Shown in pieces: positions 46,623 through 56,452 of a DNA stretch of 64,000 nt (within the stretch, counting starts at the first letter, position 1; every line of letters begins with the position of its first letter). The DNA is taken from NCBI GenBank assembly GCA_015680685.1, contig MNCI01003865.1, positions 257,246 to 321,245 on the forward strand, given 5' to 3'. Source of the DNA: Gnetum montanum. Lineage: Eukaryota > Streptophyta > Gnetopsida > Gnetales > Gnetaceae. Under the pieces are notes generated by a model. The model saw only the letters and a list, made by a program, of their open reading frames with translations, did no database searches and was not told the DNA's origin. A program made the translations under genes and the position numbers.

Positions 46623-47420
46623 GGATCTTGAGCCTTTCCTTTTGGTAGTTGAGCTAGTTGAAGTACTGACATGGTTTAGGCCACTTAAGACTGATGAACC
46701 TACCTCTAATCTGACTATTGACAACAATGGGGTATGGTTCAGGGAAGGGGCCTATGAATTCCTTGCCTTCATCCTAGATAGATTTAAGGTGGTGGTTTGG
46801 TCACACCTAAGCGAACAAGTGGCACGGAGCATGCTTGAAGCTATGTTGCCAAGATCTTCAGATGGCATCGTGGTTTTCATGGTGGATATTGACAAGGGAC
46901 CGCTTGTGATCGAGGACGGTCCCTCTGGCGGGCCCAGATCTACTCGCCCGTTAGCGCACATGTGGGACCTATTGCCATGAGGGCCTGACTATCTCAATAA
47001 CACCTTATTTCTGGCTGCGCATGCACACACATTATTTTAGAACCCTCCTGGCACTGTGTACCAGGTAGAGAGGTAAGATTGTTTAGTTTGTCGTTTCTAT
47101 TTTTTTCGTTTAATGTTTGCTCCTATTGTGATGACCATTCTTTTGTAGGCCCCAAGTTAACTAATATGGGACATGCGTCAATGATGATGGGCTTGCCCTG
47201 GCTCATACTACTTTAGAGACCTTTATGGTGGGTCCTATCCTTTGTAGAGCTGTATTAGCTCAGACGAAATGTGACATTGTTCATTTCCATAAACGATTTT
47301 CCAGGGCATTTGCACAATGCACGGCTCATGGGTGGTTGCATGGAGATTGGTCATGTAATGGACCAATTTTCCCTTGTGACGTTGACTTGGGTTCTAGCAC
47401 CTCGAAGTCCATAACTAAAG
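46623..47420 (+). other. FCP1/NIF-like pseudophosphatase domain, copy 3
   Basis: Motif I position reads EPFLLVVELVEVLTW. Then GVWFREGAYEFLAFILDRFK, VVVWSHLSEQVARSMLEAML and NNTLFLAAHAHTLF*NPPGT. Exon 3 gives DDGLALAHTTLETFMVGPIL, aligning to the C-terminal helix. The first catalytic Asp is Glu, the second Val, and the later DD pair is absent. Exon 2 has no frameshift relative to copy 1. Confidence 0.7.
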
Positions 47421-47509
47421 GTAAGTGAAAATATTTCCTGGATGCCTTAGTGTGTTTGTTTGACTTTTGGTCGTCATACTGATGTGATGATTTCAAATTG
47501 TGTTTACAA

Positions 47510-48560
47510 TTGATGTCCCTGTCGGTGGAGACCCTGTTACGACAGGACGAACTGAGAGTACCCTGTCGATGAAGTTTGGGGAGATCAGCAAGGCACAACG
47601 ATGGTTGTGCACCAATGCCCCACCATCTATTGTCCATTGTTTGGGTGATGTCGGCCTCATGGAGTTATTTACAACCCCGAGCCCTGATGTGTCCATAGCT
47701 GAAATGATTAGGATTGTTGATTCATTCGACAAGTTCATCTTCTACTATAGCACCCATATTAAGGGTGTCAAAATAGTTTTCCATCTGTCACTCGAGTTCT
47801 TTTCAGACCTATTCAGTGTACTAGTAGATGGCATAAATGTGGTTTTGGATAGGGCACAGAAAGAGCTTCATATGGTGCGTGAGCTAGAAGACTAGTTGGG
47901 TATTGTCAAAGGCTCCAAGGGATTCCCTATGCAAGGGACGTCAAAGGTGGTGGAATTTAATGAATTATATCCCCTGTTTTGGGCACAGGTGTTTTCTAAA
48001 TCCCTGTCCTAGGTGAGGAGTCTTGGTGTTGAAGCTGTGCGCATCATGCGAACCATCTTAGAAACTAGGATGCATTATAATTGGGCTCAATTTTTGTTGT
48101 TGGGCCTTCATAAGGAGATAGTGCAATTGCATTCAAACGTTGAGGCGTAGTCCAATTTTACATTTGCATTCTTTGCAGGCTATCTACGTCACTTGGTTAA
48201 GTTTTTAGTGGTTCGTGCGGATAATAAATATGTCCTATGGGATCGTACTCAATTATCTCACCCGTGGATTAACCATTTGTTCGAGATAGCTAAATCCCAA
48301 GATGCACCTGAGGGGATTGATGAATCCATGACCATCACCATAGAAGGTTCATATGGTACTTCAATCCATACATGTGATAGTGTAGGGTTGGAACCAGACA
48401 ATGTGCCCTACACTGCAAAGAGAGTTGAACGAGTTATCAAGGAGACTATCGGGAAAGCCAAATCAAAGCTCCCGAAGCATGAACACCCTAAAGAGGTGGC
48501 CTCAACTGTGGAGGAGCCAAGGTTGAAGCAAATACGGTTCAAAATGCTTATTTGAGATGA
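47510..48560 (+). other. Unknown domain of antisense gene, copy 3 (exon 4)
   Basis: Shared blocks are KFGEISKAQRWL, GLMELFTTPSPDVS, EMIRIVDSF, EFFSDLFSVLVDGI, ELYPLFWAQVFSKSLS, SLGVEAVRIMRTILE, FAFFAGYLRHLVKFLVVR and HPWINHLFEIAKSQDAPEGI. The end (RLKQIRFKMLI) is followed by TGA and a GTAACC donor. There is no catalytic signature. Confidence 0.6.
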
Positions 48561-48646
48561 GTAACCCTAGTGCATGTATTACATTGTCCTTTTCATCTTA
48601 TTCATATTTTTTGTTTTGACCGCTTACATGAAACTAATGCCTTCAG

Positions 48647-48898
48647 ACTTGACTCAGGAAGTGAGGAGACATGAGTTAGAGACCATTTTCGAGGAGGAGG
48701 AAGCTACAACAGACTTAATAATTGAGGAGGAAGAGGTCGACAAAGATCAGGTAGGAGGGACGGAAGAGCTAGTGGAAGACACCATGGAGACAGAACTGGT
48801 CGATGACCAGGGTGGTGTTGATGAAATGTTCAGTAGCTTCCTTAAGGGAAGATTGGATCTTGGCAACCCTCCAAACCTAGAAGGGGACAGAGAACATG
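48647..48898 (+). other. Acidic exon 5, copy 3
   Basis: After GCCTTCAG the exon is strongly acidic (ELETIFEEEEATTDLIIEEE, EELVEDTMETELVDDQGG) and ends FLKGRLDLGNPPNLEGDREH. Copy 2 keeps MQMGNPPVLTPKGLLG. Copy 1 instead has three repeats of an EEAPTVDTSRV-like unit. Confidence 0.55.
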
Positions 48899-49267
48899 GT
48901 ATATTTCCTTTTGTTTTATTGCGTTTCTTTGTGAATAATTTTTTCTAGGGTTTTTTACTTTTATATTTTTATCCCTTCCAGATGAAGGTAGGACAATTCC
49001 TACGATGTGGTTGGAAGTGCCTATGAACATGGCTCCCCCTGAAATGCCCCCTGAGGCTAGTCCACCTCGTACTCATAGACCATTTTCTTGGATCGAGATG
49101 CCAAGTAAAATGGATTTCGTGACCAGTATCGTCAACGAGGTAGTTGAACGTATTCAGGAATCCCACCCTGAGATAGGTACAAATGTTTCGAGCCTTCTGC
49201 AGTGTTCGAGTTTCACATCCCTTTTTTGTCGTCTAATGTTTAACGCCTGTTCTTTTCGTGTGTGTAG

Positions 49268-50052
49268 GAGCCAAGCTAAAGTGGGATCCTTCTGAGACTG
49301 TTAGTATTGAAAGTTTGCCTTCACTACCCCTAGAAGTTGAACAGATACCAAGGCCATTCTATGACAAGGTGGCGGAAGGTCTCGTGCATAACGTCAAATT
49401 GCTTTGGACCTGTAGGCATTCCATTGAACAGTTATGGCTACAAATCCAAGCAAAGGAAAAAGAAGTTTTCGAGTTATCAGTTGAACATGATGATCTCAAG
49501 GCTCAGTATGAGTTCGTCTCAGCTAGACTAATAGGTGATCGTTCTTGGCGAACCTCTGAGATTACCTATACTAGATATTGGAACCTGCTCAATTGCCACA
49601 CGTCACTGACCCGGAAACTAGCAGAGTGTAAGGCCCAGATAGATCTACTGAACCTCAAGTGCTAGGATTGGAAGGCTTTCGCTTCCAAGGTGTGTAAGTG
49701 GGGTCAGGATGAGAAGAACCACAAGCATCATTACAAGAAATCATTGAAGGAACTATCCATAGAAAAGCGTCAGCTTGAAATGTTTGTAGAGGGTTTGGGT
49801 CTACGCTCTACGTTTGATACCTTTGCTCAAAATACAACTGTTGAGATGGAATCTCCTACTAGGGTAATTACAACTACTTTTGGGGAGGTCTCTGTGGGTG
49901 AATTCCCCTTGAAAAATCCTACATGGTCGGCTGTTGACAAGGGGAAGGCCTTGGCAAATGTCGATCTAGGCCTTGATGGGACTGATTGGGCTAGCATCTC
50001 AGAAGAGGAAATTCTCCGTTGACTAGAATTCGATTTAGGAGGGTCCCCTTCG
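49268..50052 (+). other. Coiled-coil exon 7, copy 3
   Basis: AKLKWDPSETVSIESLP, then a coiled coil (LWLQIQAKEKEVFELSVEHD, DLKAQYEFVSARL), GDRSWRTSEITYTRYWNLLN, a second helix (LTRKLAECKAQIDLL), a basic WGQDEKNHKHHYKK stretch and WSAVDKGKALANVDLGLDG. Two stops are present. Copy 2 aligns throughout. Confidence 0.6.
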
Positions 50053-50249
50053 GTAAGCATTTTGTTGCCATGAAATTAATTCATTGAGTAGTGTTTAGGA
50101 TTTTTCTCTTTTGTTCTTGTGTTGATTATCTCTTTTGTATTTTATAGGTTCAAGGTGATGACGATGTTCAAGAAGCTGGCCCCAGTGGAGTAGGGACCCA
50201 TGATGCTGGCAGGTCTGAAGGGGAAGACCCTCCCATCCCTGATGTTTAG

Positions 50250-50612
50250 TTTTTGCTTTGAGATTATTCTGGCTCACATTTTTACATGAGTTATAAATTG
50301 AATGTTTTGAGTTGTATTGAACAAATGAATAAAATCAGTTAACTCTTGTACTTGTATATCATTACATTTATATATATATTTCTACATATATTTTTTTGTT
50401 GTGGATTTTGAGTTTAAATGTAAACACAACACGGCAATGTAAAATCTTTTGGTTTTTTGTAGTTTAAGTGTAGTGCACGAATGTAATTATAAGTAGGAAT
50501 GTAATTATAAGCGAAAGATAATTGTGAAAATTGTTATTGGTAACACGACAATGCAAGTGTAAATTCAAACAATGAACTGGAATTCGGGAGAAAAACAAAA
50601 TGTAGGTAGATG
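50250..50612. other. 3' flank of antisense gene copy 3
   Basis: AATAAA at 50328-50333 and T-rich sequence follow, consistent with a poly(A) region. No other gene is seen. Confidence 0.45.
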
Positions 50613-50614
50613 AT

Positions 50615-50705
50615 CTAGTTTAAGGCCATTTCAGGCCACATGCACTAGTTTAAGGCCATTTCGGGCCACTTTCACTAGTTTAAGGCCATTTCGGGCCATA
50701 CGTAA
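50615..50705 (+). repeat. Hairpin-motif repeats (GGCC type), element F
   Basis: Three units: CTAGTTTAAGGCC-ATTTCA-GGCC, then two GGCC-ATTTCG-GGCC, directly before the 28-bp array, which has the GTC/GAC version. Confidence 0.85.
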
Positions 50706-50784
50706 GCAAGGGAAGTTTCAAGTGAAAAGGGTTGATTTCTTGATAGACCGACCATTTCTAATCGTGGCTAGTTTTATGTCATTG

Positions 50785-51612
50785 CAGACATGATAGTTTA
50801 ACATCCTTTTGGACTTGAAATTAGTTTAACGTCATTTCGGACTTGAAAGTAGTTTAACGTCATTTTGGACTTGAAAGTAGTTTAACGTCATTTCGGACTT
50901 TAAAGTAGTTTAACATCATTTCAGACTTTGAAGTAGTTTAACATCATTTCGGACTTGAAAGTAGTTTAACGTCATTTCAGACTTGAAAGTAGTTTAACGT
51001 CATTTCAGACTTGAAAGTAGTTTAACGTCATTTCGGACTATGAAGTAGTTTAACGTCATTTCGGACTTGAAAGTAGTTTAACGTCATTTCAGACTTGAAA
51101 TTAGTTTAATGTCATTTCGGACTTTGAAGTAGTTTAACGTCATTTCGGACTTGAAAGTAGTTTAACGTCATTTCAGAATTGAAAGTAGTTTAATGTCATT
51201 TCGGACTTGAAAGTATTTTAACGTCATTTCAGATTTGAAAGTAGTTTAATGTCATTTCAAACTTTGAAGTAGTTTAACGTCATTTCGGACTTGAAAGTAG
51301 TTTAACGTCATTTCGGACTTGAAAGTAGTTTAACGTCATTTTAGACTTGAAAGTAGTTTAACGTCATTTCCGACTTTGAAGTAGTTTAACGTCATTTCCG
51401 ACTTTGAAGTAGTTTAACGTCATTTCAGACTTGAATGTAGTTTAACGTCATTTTGGACTTGAAAGGAGTTTAACGTCATTTCTAACTTGAAAGTAGTTTA
51501 ACATCATTTCGGACTTGAAAGTAGTTTAATGTCATTTCGTACTTTGAAGTAGTTTAACGTCATTTTGGACTTGAAAGTAGTTTAACATCATTTCAGACTT
51601 GAAAGTAGTTTA
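50785..51612 (+). repeat. 28-bp hairpin-motif satellite array, about 29 copies
   Basis: The unit is AGTTTAACGTCATTTCGGAC plus TTGAAAGT (28 bp), as checked from starts at 50881, 50909 and 50937. Each holds GTC-ATTTCG-GAC. Variants inside the array are mostly C/T or G/A. It lies between the antisense gene and the protease. Confidence 0.95.
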
Positions 51613-51903
51613 TTGGTTTAGTAATTTTTTGATTTTTCTCATTTTAACATTAGGAGTAGCGTTAACGAGTATGATTCTATATTCAACGTCTCCTTCGCTG
51701 ATCACGTTGAATGGTAATTCAGCCCAAGGGATGTCTGATGGAATAGTTTCCACATTGGCATTTTTGGGCATTTCTGCATGCATTTTGGTTTTTGTGTCGG
51801 TTGTAGTTTCTAAGTGAGGCTATGTATGTACAACTTCAGGCCCAGGTACTTCTGTGTTGGGTAAATTTTCCTTTGTATCTAAGAGATTATCGCCTACTGG
51901 TTG
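51613..51903. other. Spacer between 28-bp array and protease of F
   Basis: A 72-codon plus-strand ORF (51599-51817) starts inside the array; it has hydrophobic stretches but no counterpart in A or D, so I do not call it a gene. Confidence 0.4.
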
Positions 51904-52977
51904 TCATTCATTTGTATCATCTTGTTTAGGCTCTTCGAGCTTAACCTCTGAGCCTTGGTCTATGTCTGTATACGATGAGATGGTAGGTGTAGCAGCCTCC
52001 CCGTGTATAATGATTTCACCACCTTCGTCAGGCAGGTGAATTTCTTGGTGTATGGGGGAGGAGATTGCTTTCAGTTGGGCTAACCAGGGCCTTCCCAATA
52101 TTAGGTTGAACCCTGGCATTTCATCGATTACCACAAAGTCGGAAAATGTGGGGAATTGATCCCCTACTATAAAGTCTAAAGTCACAGTGCCTTTGACTAT
52201 CACGTGCAATCCACTGAACAATTTCAAACATGTGGTGGTGGTTGGTTTTATTAGCTCTGTAAGCCCCAATTGTTCAACGATGGGATATGGCACTACATTT
52301 GTGGCAGCTCCATCATCTACATGCACTCTATGTATCTTAAATTGATTTATTCATATCGTTATGAACATAGGTGTTGTTGTTACCTCTTCCGTTTTCTCAT
52401 CCACTTTGATGTTGTCATTGTGGACACTTAATGGCTTAGGAGTTTACCCTTGAGGCGAGTACATTACCGCATGAATTGAAGGTTCATTTGGAGGCAAGTC
52501 TTCGCTTACTGGGATGGATGTCAACATGTGCACTAGAGCTTCGCGATGGTTTTGAGATGTTAACACCAGGTCGTATAAGCTCAGTGAAGTGTTTTTTTGT
52601 TTGAATGCCTGCATGACTTGCATTAGAGTTGTTGCTAGGTCTCCACTTTTGGACGTATGTCTGTCGGTAGTGATTTGGTCCATTGGGCCCAACAGTTTTA
52701 TTTCATGTATAGTTGGTCTGTCATTTTTACCTAGAATCGTTGATTTGGGCATATCATGTTTTCCTAATGATTCACCCTCATAGCCTGTGTTTGGTTTATC
52801 GTTATGTGGTGTCATGGATATTACATTTAGTGGGGTAGGTTTAGGAGGTCCTACGGCTAGCTGCTGACACTCCTTTTCCAAGCGTTCGTGTGTAAGCTTT
52901 TCTGCTAGGCGTTCTCGTGTGTGGCGTGGGGGAACTGTTGGTTTCAAAATCTCAAGTTGTTTTGGAATTTTTACCAC
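51904..52977 (-). pseudogene. Element F aspartic protease
   Basis: The frame continues from gag. Linker helix TSLSLYDLVLTSQNHREALV, then FKIHRVHVDDGAATNVVPY with DDG active site, VEQLGLTELIKPTTTTCLKL, GFNLILGRPWLAQLKAIS and IHQEIHLPDEGGEIIIHG. Only two stops (near 52446 and 52350) and no net frameshift. It would cleave the gag-pol polyprotein. Confidence 0.88.
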
Positions 52978-53410
52978 GTATGGAGTAGGGCAGGGTCACT
53001 GTTGGAAAGTTGAATGCGGTTGAATGTCAAGCTGGCTGGGAATCCTAACGACATAGGGGGTTGGTTTGTTCTGTGCTTGCGGAGTGGATGATTGGTGGTC
53101 ATCAGGTCGTTTGGGTATCCTGACAACATATGGGGTTGGCCTAGCTAGAGGTTGTGTCTCAGTAGTTGCGATCGCTAGTGGCATTCAAACTACGTAACGA
53201 GTGAACTAAGTAAGAGGTGATTGTGTATTTGCGGCAGTAGTGGTGGGAGGTGTATGTACTACATATGGTTTTGGTGGTTCCGTGGTAGAGATCGCTGCGG
53301 TGGGGGATATTCGGATGACATAAGGTTTCTATGGGGAATATGGTGGTTGAGGTGCAAGCGCTTGTATAGTGGGAGGAATATACACTACAAATGGTTTCTT
53401 AGCCATTCGC
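52950..53410 (-). other. [KT]PYVVxIP peptide repeats in gag-protease linker of F
   Basis: Seven copies about 15-30 residues apart: KPFVVYIPPT, KPYVIRISPT, KPYVVHTPPT, TRYVV*MPLA, TPYVVRIPKR, TPYVVRIPSQ, TPYVVKIPKQ. They are in frame with gag and protease. A has three and C has two relatives. Confidence 0.8.
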
Positions 53411-53841
53411 TACTCATGATCGGAGTGGGAGGTGTTAATCCTAGGTGTTTCCAGTTCGTCATCACAGTAGATGGTGTTAATTACGTACGGTGCTTCTTTA
53501 GTATTTAGAGGATCTTTATATACAACCATGGCTTGGTTTTGTGGTTGGACCAGGTTAGCTTCATCAAAAGTGATTTGACCTCTGTCAATCATTTTTTGGA
53601 TATCTTGTTTTAAGATGAAAAAATAATCAGTTCCATGCCCATTACGTTGATGATAATCACAAAAACGATCCATTCTAAAGCCTTTTGGAATTGGGGGATC
53701 ATCTGGGGTTGCCAGGCTTAGGTTCTGAATCAATTGACAAAATCGATCATGTATTTGGATTGCCATAGGAGACAACTGTTTATATTTCATCAGTCTGGCT
53801 TTCAAGAGCTGGTCGAATAGTTGTGATGGCTTCATGGGCAA
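53410..53841 (-). pseudogene. Element F gag knuckle region
   Basis: 143 open codons: FRMDRFCDYHQRNGHGTDYF, with the last Cys of the knuckle changed to Phe, then FILKQDIQKMIDRGQITFD and QNQAMVVYKDPLNTKEAPYV. In frame with capsid and protease. Confidence 0.82.
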
Positions 53842-54129
53842 CTACGTATATTGAGAGGGGTCCTTCCTCTCGAAGTTTCTCATACGACTCGGTGTAGGGT
53901 TTTGTGATGCAGATGATTCGGGTATGGTTGCAAGAGTAGGTTTAGCATAATTAGTAGGGGCAACAGGTGGTTTGCCTTGTTGTCCCACATTCACTTGTTA
54001 TGTTTCTGTTAGTGCCACTATAGTTGTTTTAACCTTTTCTTTATCTTTCTTACTATGTTGATTCTTGAAGGCTGAATATGCAGGGTCATGGTTGTTTTGT
54101 GCTTCCTACTTGATGTTCTTGATCTATAC

Positions 54130-54770
54130 AAATGCTTGACTCAGAGTGCGTGCATTGAGATAATATAGTTTGGATTTGACAAAATCGTTGACAGCCCCTT
54201 TTAGGATGGTGAGGAGATACGTTTATGGGATCGGCTCATGGAGTTCATTGAGAGCGGCACTCCACCATTGGATGAATTTTTGGACAGGTTTAAGGGGTGC
54301 TTGCTTAACCTGTATGAGGCTATCAAGCATTGCTTCAGGCTTCAAGTTATACTTGAACCTGGTGATGAATTGGTGTAACAAATCTTCCAGAGAAGATATT
54401 GAGTTTCGTGGTAAGGCCCGATACCAATCAAGTGCTCTCCCAGTGAGGGACATGGGGAACACTCATAGAATGACATGTGGCCATGCCTGAAGTAGTGTGC
54501 ACTCTAGTCTAAAAATTATGAGGTGAGTGTTGGGGTCTATCTCCCCGTTGTATTTAGTCAACGTGGGTAAAGATACACCCTTGGGTAATGTTAGAGGCAG
54601 AACCGAAGAGCTGATGGGGTCATCGTGATAGAAGTCCACTACCTTGAGCTCCCCATTGGTGGCTATTTTGAGGAGTTTAACCTCGTCAGTTAGCTCATAC
54701 ATTAGCTTTTTAGCATCAACCCAGTCTTGGGCACTAGGTAAGATAGTAGGTGGAGGATGTTGCACAGGAT
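54130..54770 (-). pseudogene. Element F gag capsid region
   Basis: LPKGVSLPTLTKYNGEIDPN, FRLECTLLQAWPHVIL, MSLTGRALDWYRALPRNSIS, LLHQFITRFKYNLKPEAM and KFIQWWSAALNELHEPI. One stop (54463) breaks an otherwise open capsid. Highly similar to element G. Confidence 0.86.
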
Positions 54771-55815
54771 ATAGGTTAGATTGTTGGATAGTGGGCTGGA
54801 AGGAAGAAAGTTCTGTAGTTGGAGGCTACGTTTGCGGAATATTCGTAGTAGGTGGTACCAGGGGTGGCACATTGTAGGCAAGGGGTTATTGTTGTGGTTG
54901 TCCTTAAGGGAGGTTAACTGGTAGAATTGTATTAGGTAGTGTGTTATAGTGAGGGGGTTGATGTGGTTGAGTACTAATCGTGGCCCATTTCCCAGTCATG
55001 CCTTGTATAGGGACACCCTAAACTTGATGTGTCACATTTGTAAGGGGTGCTCCTTGGGTTTTGATCCACGGTATGTAGTGAGTGGATGTAGAAGCCAGTA
55101 TTACATGTGGCATCCCAATCACTCAGGGTGGGAAGGTTACTCCTACATTATTTTCAGGAGGTTGTATTTGTAAGAACGGGGGTACTATGGCCATAGGAGG
55201 AATTGCGAGGGGAAGCGTGTTGACTTGAGCATCGATCGCTGGAAGAGTGGGTGCCTCTTATGGAGGCACATGTGCTTGAGTAATTTTGAATGATTGGAGA
55301 GATGTAGTTTTGCCTGTGAATTGGTGAAACGACGGGTTTGCATATGTGTGTGGGCTGAGGGTGTGGTACGAATCTTCATGCTCGAACTGAGCTGCGAAGT
55401 CATCCTCCTCTTCCAATTAAGGATTCACCATGGATTGGTCCAGAGGTTGGTTCTTTAGTAGTAGGAGCTGAGAGATAAGCTTAGAGTAATGCTTTGGGAG
55501 AGGGATGATGTCATATGGTGAAGGGATGAACTCATGTCCTCCCCTGTGAAACAATTCGTATTATCTTTTAACCTCCATTTCAGTTTGGTCTACGGCTAGG
55601 CTAGCTTGTATTTTCACACATATGAAATTGTATTGCTCCTGGGGTATAATGTTAAATGACGGGTCCCTCCCTTGCAGTTGGAGCGACCAGCGAGGTCCCG
55701 CCATTGGTGGTACTATGAGTTGTTGGACGACCATGGGGCCTACGATATCCATGATGGGCTTGGTTGTAGCATTGGGGTTCATAGTGTTCATAATGAATGG
55801 TTGTGAATATGACAT
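54771..55815 (-). pseudogene. Element F gag N-terminal and Pro/Gln-rich region
   Basis: Start at 55815 (MSYSQPFIMNTMNPNATTKP), then WSLQLQGRDPSFNIIPQEQY, NFICVKIQASLAVDQTEMEV and YELFHRGGHEFIPSPYDIIP. The Pro/Gln-rich stretch contains several stops. From 55815 to 51904 (1304 codons) all segments share one frame. Confidence 0.78.
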
Positions 55816-56429
55816 AGTGGAAGGGATATGGAACTGGTATACTTAGTACAGCGTACACCTACGTTTGCTGCATATAACGTATAGATTGGGTCTCAACGTA
55901 TAGGCTTCAACGACCAGCGTATAGTAACAGCATATAGGTATACGTTAAAACGTGTAGGCAGAGCAGTGTACAGCGTACACTCAATAGCGTAGACAGAGTC
56001 TGCAGCTTAGAGCATACAGCGTATACTCAGTAGCATAGACAGAGTCTGCAGCGTAGAGCGTACAGCATATACTTAGTAGCGTAAACAGAGTCTGCAGCGT
56101 AGAACATACAGCGTATACTCAGCAGTGTAGACAGACTCTGCAGTGTAGAGTGTACAGCGTATACTCAGCAACGTAGATAGAGTCTGTAGCATAAAGTGTA
56201 CAGCATATACTCGGCAGCGTAAATGCTGGCTACAATGTAGAGTGTACTGTGTATACTCAACAGCGTAGACGCTAGCTACAGCGTAGAGCATACAGCGTAT
56301 ACTCAACAACGTAGACACTGGGAATTCTATAGAATAGGATGCTGATCCAGGAATTTCAGAGTTGGGTTTGATGTACATGAATCTCAGAGGATCAAGGTAT
56401 GAGATCATAGTAAGTTTAAGCAGTTTTGG
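55816..56429 (+). repeat. Leader of F with ~60-bp minisatellite
   Basis: From 55850 to 56330 units read CAGCGTATACTCAGCAGCG, TAGACAGAGTCTGCAGCGTA, GAGCGTA. They are rich in the GCGTA word. No protein is coded. Confidence 0.8.
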
Positions 56430-56447
56430 GCCCTCCTTCTAGCACCA
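56430..56447 (-). other. Primer-binding-like site, element F
   Basis: TGGTGCTAGAAGGAGGGC on the minus strand, five bases from the LTR end TGTTACA/GGTACA. This is the consensus of the five sites in the window. Confidence 0.7.
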
Positions 56448-56452
56448 TTTAC

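Larger units (their letters stand above)
45622..50249 (+). pseudogene. Antisense spliced gene, copy 3 (best preserved)
   Basis: Inferred exons: 45622-45752 (MGKGKEVEGQGRNGPNLTFA), 46623-47072, 47149-47420, 47510-48560, 48647-48898, 48982-49176, 49268-50052, 50148-50249. Exon 2 is exactly 450 nt, as in copy 1. Junction phases equal those of copies 1 and 2 where I could test. The exon 4 acceptor is ACAA, a G-to-A loss of the AG. Few stops remain: one or two in exons 2 and 3, then exon 4 (after RELED, LS*VRS, VEA*, the TGA near its end) and exon 7 (C*DWK, LR*LEF). AATAAA lies at 50328-50333, about 80 bases past the stop. Parts: FCP1-like, unknown, acidic, coiled coil, acidic tail. The function is not known. 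Confidence 0.75.

Noticed and set aside
50785-51612. CRISPR-like array of 28-bp repeats
   Set aside because: Units are directly adjacent with no unique spacers, sit in a plant retrotransposon and contain the family hairpin motif.
51599-51817. 72-residue ORF with hydrophobic stretches
   Set aside because: Starts in the satellite array, has no counterpart in elements A or D, and no supporting start context.
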